DNA of 5,917 nt from Planctomycetota bacterium (GTDB lineage Bacteria > Planctomycetota > Planctomycetia > Pirellulales > Lacipirellulaceae): contig JAJDEE010000360.1 of the NCBI GenBank assembly GCA_029259975.1, positions 1-5,917 of the forward strand. The letters are read 5' to 3'. The position numbers and the translations under genes were made by a program. The notes under the pieces were generated by a model. That model saw nothing but the letters and a program-made list of their open reading frames with translations. It was not told where the DNA came from and searched no databases. Each line of letters begins with the position of its first letter. Position 1 is the stretch's first letter. This document shows positions 1-4,754 of the stretch, one piece after another.

Positions 1-1419
1 GACGTCCAGCAACAGCGGCACCTGCTTGTCGAGACGCGATTGCAGAGTTGTCCAGTCGATTTGCGGGTGGTCGCCACGCAAAAGACCTGCCGCCACGAAG
101 CCGGCCATGTTGACGGGATCTTTGGCCGAGCCAAACTGAGGGGCGTAGGCGAGTTCCAACTCTTCTAAATCGTAGACCGTCATGCCAGCTTGCAGAGCGA
201 CGGCCAACACGTCGATTCGCTTGTCGACGCCAGCACCGCCGACGCCCTGTGCCCCAAGCAACTTGCCGGTTTCGGGATCAAACAACACCTTCAGCGTCAT
301 CTGCTCGGCACCCGGATAGTAGCCGGCGTGGTTGGCGGGATGGACATACACCATGCGATAGGGACGACCAACGCGTTGTAGCGTCTTTTCCCCAGCCCCA
401 GTCATCGCGGCAGTCTGTCCGAATAGCCCAAGCACGGCTGTTCCCTGAGTGCCGCGATAGGTGCTGCTACGTCCGCAAGCATTGTCGGCGGCGATTCGTC
501 CTTGACGATTGGCGGGACCGGCAAGTGGGATCTGCGTCGGCGTGTCGAGAACAAAATCGGTGACTTCGATCGCATCGCCGACGGCGTAGATGTCGGGGTC
601 GTTGGTCTGCAGGTGCTCGTTGACTTGGATGCCACCTCGCTCACCGACCGCTAGTCCCGCTTCGACGGCTAGCTTATTCTCGGGGCGTACGCCGATCCCC
701 AACGCCACCAATTGTGCCGACAGCTCTTTGCCCGATTTCAAACGTACGGTGAGACCACTGTCCGATTCGACGAATTCTTCGGCAGCGTCGCCGAGCAAAA
801 GCTCGACACCTTTCTCGGCCAGTATTTCGGCTATCGGGGTTGTCATCTCTTTATCGAGCGGCGGCAGCACTTGATCTTGTAATTCGACCAAAGTGGTTGA
901 TATGCCGCGCTGCACAAAGTTTTCGACAAGCTCCAGACCGATGAACCCAGCACCTACGACCACCGCCTCACGAATGCCATCGTCGACCACCTTCTTGATA
1001 CGGTCCATGTCTGTCAAATTGCGTAGCGTAAAAATTCCTGGCAGATCGATGCCCGGAATCGGCGGCCGGAGGGGCGCGGCGCCTGGCGCAAGAATCAGCT
1101 TGTCGTACGACTCCTCGTACACATCACCGGTGGAAAGATTATGAATGCGTACCGTGTGGTTCTTGCGATCGATTGACTCGACCGAAGACTGAACACGCAC
1201 GTCTAGGTTCATCCGGTTTTTCAACAGTTCAGGTGTAACGACCAGCAGCTTGTCACGCTCGGCGATAGTTTCGCCAATGTGATAAGGCAGCCCACAATTG
1301 GCAAACGACACATTCGGACCACGCTCGACAAGAATGATCTCCGCCTGTTCCGCAAGCCGTCGGGCACGTGCCGCCGCCGAAGCCCCACCAGCAACTCCTC
1401 CAACGATGACGATCTTCAT
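1..1419 (-). CDS. CoA-disulfide reductase / NADH oxidase-family flavoprotein with start of a rhodanese domain (C-terminus cut by window edge)
   Basis: The frame is open from ATG at 1419 down to base 1 (473 codons, no stop), so the 3' end is missing. Seen: an N-terminal FAD Rossmann motif (GGVAGG, residues 7-12); the single redox cysteine C42 in SFANCGLPY, as in CoA-disulfide reductases and NADH oxidases; a second Rossmann motif GAGFIG (156-161) for NAD(P)H; YAVGDA (278-283), the second FAD contact; and a dimerisation domain ending in LAYAPQFGSAKDPVN, where Y425 matches the family's conserved active-site tyrosine. From about residue 454 the chain continues as IDWTTLQ...VPLLLDV, which resembles the first helix and strand of a rhodanese domain as in CoADR-RHD fusions. 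Family knowledge: these cytosolic enzymes reduce CoA disulfide, CoA persulfide or polysulfide with NAD(P)H. The exact substrate cannot be told from sequence. AGGAG lies 7 bases before the ATG and supports the start. Confidence 0.9.
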   Translation of the reverse strand, partial: MKIVIVGGVAGGASAAARARRLAEQAEIILVERGPNVSFANCGLPYHIGETIAERDKLLVVTPELLKNRMNLDVRVQSSVESIDRKNHTVRIHNLSTGDVYEESYDKLILAPGAAPLRPPIPGIDLPGIFTLRNLTDMDRIKKVVDDGIREAVVVGAGFIGLELVENFVQRGISTTLVELQDQVLPPLDKEMTTPIAEILAEKGVELLLGDAAEEFVESDSGLTVRLKSGKELSAQLVALGIGVRPENKLAVEAGLAVGERGGIQVNEHLQTNDPDIYAVGDAIEVTDFVLDTPTQIPLAGPANRQGRIAADNACGRSSTYRGTQGTAVLGLFGQTAAMTGAGEKTLQRVGRPYRMVYVHPANHAGYYPGAEQMTLKVLFDPETGKLLGAQGVGGAGVDKRIDVLAVALQAGMTVYDLEELELAYAPQFGSAKDPVNMAGFVAAGLLRGDHPQIDWTTLQSRLDKQVPLLLDV

Positions 1420-1424
1420 GGCAC

Positions 1425-1429
1425 GTCTC
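1425..1429 (-). promoter_or_regulatory. Ribosome binding site of the flavoprotein gene
   Basis: On the minus strand the sequence before the ATG reads AAAGGAGACGTGCC. The AGGAG core is 7 bases from the start codon, near the ideal distance. No competing in-frame start with a comparable site is seen. Confidence 0.7.
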
Positions 1430-1444
1430 CTTTCTTTGATTACC

Positions 1445-1505
1445 CGTAGGATAGGCTTCTAGCCTGTCAGTCGCATCAACGGACAGGCTAGAAGCCTATC
1501 CTACG
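1445..1505. repeat. Perfect 24-bp inverted repeat with nested palindromes (REP/MITE-like hairpin)
   Basis: The left arm at 1445-1468 is the exact reverse complement of the right arm at 1482-1505, separated by a 13-base loop (1469-1481). Each arm contains a smaller palindrome, AGGCT-TCT-AGCCT or its complement, so it can fold as one long hairpin or as two short ones. No T-run follows either arm, so it is not a typical intrinsic terminator. It starts 26 bases before the flavoprotein ATG. If the promoter proposed at 1559-1586 is right, it would be transcribed as a leader hairpin. By memory, similar 'aggcttctagcct' palindromes recur between genes in Pirellulales genomes; this cannot be checked here. 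Confidence 0.9.
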
Positions 1506-1558
1506 ACTCTTCGCTTGCCAAAAAGCCCAACGGAGCGAGTTTCACAGCTCCTCCATCA

Positions 1559-1586
1559 TTTATATCGCCATATCGCGACATTACAA
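1559..1586 (-). promoter_or_regulatory. Candidate sigma70-type promoter for the flavoprotein gene with operator-like repeats in its spacer
   Basis: Reading the minus strand, TTGTAA (1586-1581) is followed after 16 bases by TATAAA (1564-1559), a good -35/-10 pair. Two direct copies of GCGATAT separated by one base (1576-1570 and 1568-1562) fill the spacer and overlap the -10, a usual place for a repressor or activator. The leader would be about 130 bases and include the 24-bp inverted repeat. This is inference from sequence only; the regulator is unknown. Confidence 0.4.
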
Positions 1587-1727
1587 CCATTTATTTTGGA
1601 GATGCGGGGGTTTTTGCCTGTAAATGGTCAAAAGAGAGGTGCTGTCGGCGAATTGTAGCGTCGTAAATCCGGCAATAAAACGGCATGGCAAGTCCTTGTT
1701 TGCCTTAAACCAACTTGCTGTAAGACT
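1587..1727. other. Non-coding stretch, nothing recognised
   Basis: This is the unassigned part of the 392-base gap between the flavoprotein and SRPBCC starts. I see no convincing gene, tRNA, attC site or terminator. It contains AT-rich patches and a GGGGGTTTTT run at 1606-1615 without a matching stem. Confidence 0.5.
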
Positions 1728-1756
1728 TTGTGGCGGATTGAGGGTTTGGCTATTAT
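1728..1756 (+). promoter_or_regulatory. Candidate promoter reading into the cassette block
   Basis: TTGTGG (1728-1733) is followed after exactly 17 bases by TATTAT (1751-1756), five of six matches to the -10 consensus and three of six to the -35. Transcription would begin near 1763, inside or just after the candidate core site at 1760-1766, and read into the SRPBCC gene. It would do the job of an integron cassette promoter. The -35 is weak, so this is tentative. Confidence 0.35.
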
Positions 1757-1759
1757 TGT

Positions 1760-1766
1760 GTTAGGT
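1760..1766 (+). other. Candidate recombination core site (GTTAGGT) at the left edge of the cassette block
   Basis: GTTAGGT fits the integron core consensus GTTRRRY. The following bases, CAAGG, resemble those after the confirmed-looking core at 2374-2380 (GTTATGT then CAAAGG). No convincing folded attC precedes it, so it could be an attI-like or secondary site, or chance: a GTTRRRY match is expected about once per kilobase per strand. Confidence 0.35.
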
Positions 1767-1811
1767 CAAGGTAAACCCCACCCATCTCTTGTTATCTGCC
1801 CAAGGTAGTTT

Positions 1812-2291
1812 GTGCCCGTCATCGAACTTGAGGCCAAGATTCATGCTCCCGTTGAAGTCGTATTCGATCTTTCGCGCAGTATTGATTTGCACGTCAAGTC
1901 GACCGCACACACCAAAGAAACTGCAATCGCAGGGCGCACAAATGGGCTGATTGGGCTTGGTGAAGACGTAACGTGGCAAGCAACTCACTTTGGTGTACGG
2001 CAGCACTTAACGACTAAGATCACGCAACACGATCGGCCTAGGCATTTTCGTGATTCAATGGTTCGCGGTGCATTCCGCAGATTTGATCATGACCATGTTT
2101 TCAAATCTGATGAAGATGGCACCTTGATGAAGGATCGGTTTGACTACACTTCACCACTCGGATTTTTGGGACGAATCGCGGATATCCTGTTTCTCAAACG
2201 CTACATGACCCGACTACTTCAAGTACGCAACGAACTAATCAAATCGGTTGCGGAGTCTGGGGAAGCAGAGGAGTTCCTGATCGGCAGATAA
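1812..2291 (+). CDS. SRPBCC-family (START-like) protein, probable gene cassette product
   Basis: The product has 159 residues and no signal peptide or membrane helix, so it is probably cytosolic. The N-terminus (IELEAKIHAPVEVVFDLSRSID) has the form typical of SRPBCC helix-grip proteins: strand 1, then the 'AP.E.VFDL' helix. Later blocks resemble a conserved uncharacterised group of this superfamily: GLIGLGEDVTWQATHFG (residues ~45-61), FRDSMVRGAFRRFDHDH (~79-95) and LMKDRFDYTSPLGFLG (~105-120). The fold makes a hydrophobic pocket; the ligand is unknown. The start is GTG: an in-frame TAG lies just upstream at 1806-1808, and AAGG (1802-1805) gives a usable binding site. The TAA stop lies inside the first box of the following attC, the usual arrangement for a cassette gene. 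By eye the region is more AT-rich than the flanking metabolic genes. Confidence 0.85.
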   Translation: MPVIELEAKIHAPVEVVFDLSRSIDLHVKSTAHTKETAIAGRTNGLIGLGEDVTWQATHFGVRQHLTTKITQHDRPRHFRDSMVRGAFRRFDHDHVFKSDEDGTLMKDRFDYTSPLGFLGRIADILFLKRYMTRLLQVRNELIKSVAESGEAEEFLIGR

Positions 2292-2380
2292 CCAAGAATT
2301 GCAGCGGAGCCGGAAAGACCGGGCTGGTTCGCTTCGCTCAGCAACGCTTATTCCCGGCCCGCTGAATTCAAACGTTATGT
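2286..2380 (+). other. attC site 1 (integron cassette recombination site)
   Basis: The outer boxes are AGATAAC (2286-2292) and GTTATGT (2374-2380), complementary at six of seven positions. The inner arms 2296-2313 and 2354-2369 pair over 16 base pairs, leaving two unpaired bases on the left arm only, G2301 and A2308. Such one-sided extrahelical bases are a hallmark of folded attC sites and let IntI choose the strand. The middle (2314-2353) is the variable terminal part. Length is 95 bases, normal for attC. It lies directly after the SRPBCC gene and 15 bases before the next start codon. Confidence 0.82.
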
Positions 2381-2395
2381 CAAAGGAGGCTACCT

Positions 2396-2650
2396 ATGAA
2401 CATTTGGCGGTGGCTCACCAAGAAACTTCCGCTTGAAGACAACAGTGACATCATGGCGAGGGTTGGTTTTCGCTTCCTCTGGTGCACTGGCCCGTACTTT
2501 CTAGTTGCGATTGTTCTGTTTAGATTCGGGAGCGGTACGCTGCTTGCATCGAGGCTTTCGATGTTTATCCTTGCGATCCCGTTTATAGGGGGAGTTGTTG
2601 ACTGGCATCGGCTCAAGCATCACACAAAATGCGTGGAAACGGCACCTTGA
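2396..2650 (+). CDS. Small membrane protein, two predicted helices, unknown function
   Basis: The product has 84 residues and I do not recognise a family. A basic, tryptophan-containing N-terminus (MNIWRWLTKK) leads to two hydrophobic stretches, roughly residues 27-44 and 51-69. A polar tail rich in His/Lys follows (DWHRLKHHTK). This suggests a two-helix inner-membrane protein, probably a hairpin with both ends on the same side. A near-perfect Shine-Dalgarno AAAGGAGG (2382-2389) sits 6 bases before the ATG, immediately after the attC core, which argues the gene is real and translated from its own site. Cassette arrays commonly carry such short unknown membrane proteins. No attC is visible directly after it, so it may share one cassette with the downstream toxin-antitoxin pair. 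Confidence 0.7.
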   Translation: MNIWRWLTKKLPLEDNSDIMARVGFRFLWCTGPYFLVAIVLFRFGSGTLLASRLSMFILAIPFIGGVVDWHRLKHHTKCVETAP

Positions 2651-2656
2651 ACGCTA

Positions 2657-2689
2657 GGCTTGCCTCCCTAGGGCGTGCCTGAGTAGAAT
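2657..2689 (+). promoter_or_regulatory. Candidate toxin-antitoxin promoter with operator-like repeats
   Basis: TTGCCT (2660-2665) and TAGAAT (2684-2689) form a -35/-10 pair with an 18-base spacer, ending 21 bases before the antitoxin ATG. GGCTTGCC (2657-2664) and GGCGTGCC (2672-2679) are near-identical 8-mers 15 bases apart that flank and overlap the palindrome CCCTAGGG (2666-2673). Such repeats over a promoter fit autoregulation by the antitoxin or its complex. This is inference; the same AGTAGAATAGG string recurs at 4698-4708 before pcaI. Confidence 0.4.
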
Positions 2690-2710
2690 AGGTGACTGGA
2701 GACAAAACGC

Positions 2711-2959
2711 ATGAGCGATCAACAACTTCTTAAACGAATAGCATGTGACCCCAAGGTAATGGTTGGCAAACCGGTGGTCCAGGGCACGCGGCTGTCCGTA
2801 GAACACATACTCAACCTTTTGGCTCACGGTTCCAGCGTTGAGGAAATCCTCAACGAATACAAAGGGCTCTCGCCAGAAGACGTGCAAGCTTGCTTGCTTT
2901 TTGCTTCGCAGTCTTTGTCCAGTGCGGCATTCATGCCACTGGTCGCGGAGTCGGCGTAA
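2711..2959 (+). CDS. DUF433-family antitoxin (VapB-like)
   Basis: The product has 82 residues. DUF433 features are clear: ACDPKVMVGKPVVQGTRLSVEHIL (residues ~11-34, with the signature GKPVVQGTR at 19-27), then LLAHGSSVEEILNEYKGLSPEDVQACLLFA (36-65). This is a helix-turn-helix-like domain of usual length for the family. DUF433 genes typically sit just before a DUF5615 gene and are regarded as the antitoxin, which binds DNA and the toxin. Here the stop codon TAA is directly followed by the GTG of the partner, so translation is probably coupled. GGAG at 2698-2701 serves the ATG with 9 bases between. The residues after about 70 are a poorly conserved tail, perhaps the toxin-binding part. Confidence 0.88.
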   Translation: MSDQQLLKRIACDPKVMVGKPVVQGTRLSVEHILNLLAHGSSVEEILNEYKGLSPEDVQACLLFASQSLSSAAFMPLVAESA

Positions 2960-3310
2960 GTGCGATTCCTTGTGGACGAATGCACCGGTCCGACCGTTGC
3001 TCGGTGGCTACGCAATCAGTCCCACGAAGTTTTTTCCGTCTTCGATGAAACTCGCGGGATGGCGGATGATGACATTCTTGCCAAGGCATATTCCGAAAAC
3101 TGGATATTGATCACCAACGATAAGGATTTTGGTGAAATGGTCTGTCGTGAAAAACGGCCGAATCACGGTGTGGTATTTCTTCGTCTTCGAGATGAACGTG
3201 CTGTGTCAAAGATTGATGCGATTGAAAAACTGCTTGACGGATACAGAGATCAACTTGCAGACGCTTTTGTGGTTGTCACTGAAACACAAGTACGGTTCAG
3301 TCAATTGTAG
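2960..3310 (+). CDS. DUF5615 PIN-like toxin
   Basis: The product has 116 residues, typical for this family. The N-terminus MRFLVDECTGPTVARWLRNQSHEV gives the first acidic pair D6/E7. A DDDIL motif (residues 36-40) and ITNDKDFGE (51-59, D54 and D56) supply the other acidic residues expected of a Mg-dependent PIN-type nuclease site. NHGVVFLRLRD (68-78) is the usual strand after it. In the family these proteins are the toxin partners of DUF433 antitoxins and are presumed to be RNases; the target is not known. The start is GTG at 2960, immediately after the antitoxin stop with no gap, which suits translational coupling. All key acidic residues are present, so the toxin appears intact. It ends in TAG at 3308-3310, 8 bases before attC site 2. 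Confidence 0.88.
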   Translation: MRFLVDECTGPTVARWLRNQSHEVFSVFDETRGMADDDILAKAYSENWILITNDKDFGEMVCREKRPNHGVVFLRLRDERAVSKIDAIEKLLDGYRDQLADAFVVVTETQVRFSQL

Positions 3311-3318
3311 CGTACGTG

Positions 3319-3410
3319 GCATAACAAATCGGTGCACACGGAGCTGCGGGCCGCGCGGTTTTTTGAAATCAATGCCGTTCGCCGCGGCCCGGTTACCTCA
3401 ATCGTTACCC
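3319..3410 (+). other. attC site 2 (integron cassette recombination site), abutting preA
   Basis: The outer boxes are GCATAAC (3319-3325) and GTTACCC (3404-3410); the right one departs from GTTRRRY at its fifth and sixth bases. Inner arms GGTGCACACGGAGCTGCGG (3331-3349) and CCGCGGCCCGGTTACC (3382-3397) pair well if three bases of the left arm are extrahelical. An alternative stem GGGCCGCG (3348-3355) with CGCGGCCC (3383-3390) is perfect. The GGTGCACACGGAGC arm is what I recall from planctomycete cassettes. Length is 92 bases. It follows the toxin stop by 8 bases, and its right box contains the preA stop codon. Confidence 0.85.
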
Positions 3411-4532
3411 ACGCGCCAGTGCGTCGCTCTGATCGACAAAATCGTCGCCGCTCCATTGGTCGTCGGCATCGATCATCTTTTTGTCTTTGGCCGATTTGGC
3501 GTCGGCGCGGGCTTGGGCCTGACGGGCGACCAGATCGGAGTGCGTTGTGAAATACTGCAGGCTGTGGCCTTTGAAGTCATCAAGTGTTTCGAACTTGTGT
3601 TTCTCCATAAACGCCAGCAATTGCTCGCACATGTCCGCCACCATGCGGTAGCCAAACTTCATCACGCCAGTGCATACCTGCACGGTATCGGCCCCCAGCA
3701 GAATAAACTGTGCCGCGTCTTCGCCCGTTTCAATGCCACCGATGCCGCTGAGCGTACGGTCGGGAAACTCCTCGCGGATGACTTTCGATATTTCCATGCA
3801 CATCCGCAGCGCAATCGGCATCACCGCCCGGCTGGAATAACCGCCGGGCGTGGTATAACCTTCGACCGAAGGCTCGGGGCGCAAGGTATCGAGGTTCACG
3901 CCCAACACGCTACGAATCGTATTGATCGCGGCGACTCCTTCGCACTCTGCGCGGAAGGCGGCGCGCGTCTGATCTTCGATGTGGGTCACGTTCGGCGTGA
4001 GCTTCGCCCACACAGGCACCTTGGATACTTCGTTCACCCAGCCGGAAACTTCTTCCAAAATTTCCGGATTTTCGCCCATTGCCGCGCCCATTTTCCGCTC
4101 GGGTAGACCGTGTGGGCAAGAAAAGTTTAGCTCGAAAGCGTCGACGCCCAAGTCTTGGCAACGCTCGGTGATCTCTTGCCAAGCATCTTTGTTGAACTCT
4201 TCCATGATCGAGGCGATGAGAATTCGGTCGGGATACTTGTCTTTCACCGCTTTCAGTTCCTCGACCCACACGTCAAAGCTGCGGTCGGAGATCAGCTCGA
4301 TGTTTTCCCAGCCGATGATTTCCTTCGAGTCGCGTGCCCGCAACCGCGCGTACCGCGGCTGGACGTTCGTCACTTTGTCGGCCTCGAGGCTAATTGTCTT
4401 GCAGATAACTGCGCCCCAGCCCTCGTCGAACGCCTTGCCGATGACATTGCCGTTGGTTCCGGGAGGGCCTGAGCCGATGACGAACGGGTTGGGTAACTTG
4501 AGACCGTTGACGGTTGTTTCTAGCGTTGGCAT
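3405..4532 (-). CDS. preA: Dihydropyrimidine dehydrogenase, PreA-like FMN catalytic subunit lacking the C-terminal Fe-S domain
   Basis: The 375-residue product is a dihydroorotate/dihydropyrimidine dehydrogenase-type TIM barrel. Family knowledge: it reduces uracil and thymine to the 5,6-dihydro forms, the first step of reductive pyrimidine catabolism, with PreT passing electrons from NADH. Residues match the substrate site of mammalian DPD with identical spacing: NIELIS (N77, E79, I81), NFSCPHG (N136 and catalytic C139) and NT (N204, T205). SGIGGIETGEDAAQFILLGA (262-281) is the FMN phosphate-binding region. E. coli PreA (about 411 residues) ends in a ferredoxin-like 2x[4Fe-4S] domain. Here the last ~70 residues contain no cysteine and form a charged tail, so that domain is absent. 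No preT is in view. AGGAG lies 8 bases before the ATG. The TAA stop is inside attC site 2. Confidence 0.88.
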   Translation of the reverse strand: MPTLETTVNGLKLPNPFVIGSGPPGTNGNVIGKAFDEGWGAVICKTISLEADKVTNVQPRYARLRARDSKEIIGWENIELISDRSFDVWVEELKAVKDKYPDRILIASIMEEFNKDAWQEITERCQDLGVDAFELNFSCPHGLPERKMGAAMGENPEILEEVSGWVNEVSKVPVWAKLTPNVTHIEDQTRAAFRAECEGVAAINTIRSVLGVNLDTLRPEPSVEGYTTPGGYSSRAVMPIALRMCMEISKVIREEFPDRTLSGIGGIETGEDAAQFILLGADTVQVCTGVMKFGYRMVADMCEQLLAFMEKHKFETLDDFKGHSLQYFTTHSDLVARQAQARADAKSAKDKKMIDADDQWSGDDFVDQSDALARG

Positions 4533-4754
4533 TGCGGGTACTCCTACTTAGACGAGCGTGCTGGCATGTGCTTTAGGATATCATCCGGCAGCCGTTTGAC
4601 CAATAAGTAGGCTCCGCATGTTTCCAGGTGACTTTGCAGATATTGGCAAATTTCGTGAGCACGGCTTGGCGGGTGTTGTTGCTATCGAAGCGGTTACAGT
4701 AGAATAGGGGTCTGGTTTTAACGTAATGCCCCGTCAGTGTTTGCGAGCGACAAG
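4533..4754. promoter_or_regulatory. Divergent intergenic region between preA and pcaI
   Basis: This 222-base region must hold promoters for both divergent genes. For pcaI the best candidate is TAGAAT (4700-4705) with TTGTTG (4676-4681, spacer 18) or TTGCTA (4679-4684, spacer 15) as -35. For preA I see a ribosome binding site but no clear promoter hexamers. No strong palindromic operator is evident. Confidence 0.35.

Noticed and set aside
190..1144. Several plus-strand open frames opposite the flavoprotein gene
   Set aside because: They are antisense shadows of a protein with clear FAD and NAD motifs in the minus frame.
1445..1505. Inverted repeat as an intrinsic terminator
   Set aside because: No U-rich tract follows on either strand, and it lies upstream of the flavoprotein gene rather than at the end of one.
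1651..1661. AATTGTAGCGT shared with 3303-3313 near the toxin stop
   Set aside because: A few pairs of 11-base matches are expected by chance in a window of this size, and the surrounding bases do not align.
1686..1704. Possible sigma54 promoter (TGGCAAG...)
   Set aside because: The -24-like TGGC is present but no GC falls at the required distance for the -12 element.
1761..2006. Minus-strand open frame of 81 codons
   Set aside because: It overlaps the start of the SRPBCC gene on the other strand, has no ribosome binding site and no family motif.
2640..2700. Possible third attC after the small membrane protein gene
   Set aside because: There are short inverted motifs (GGCTTGCC, CCCTAGGG) but no paired RYYYAAC/GTTRRRY boxes or long arms with extrahelical bases. 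A promoter/operator fits better.
3129..4106. Long plus-strand open frame of 325 codons
   Set aside because: It lies mostly antisense to preA, begins inside the toxin gene in another frame and shows no family motif. The opposite strand encodes a clear dihydropyrimidine dehydrogenase.
3979..4551. Plus-strand open frame of 190 codons
   Set aside because: It is fully antisense to preA, with low-complexity Ser/Arg composition and no recognisable domain; it is a shadow frame.
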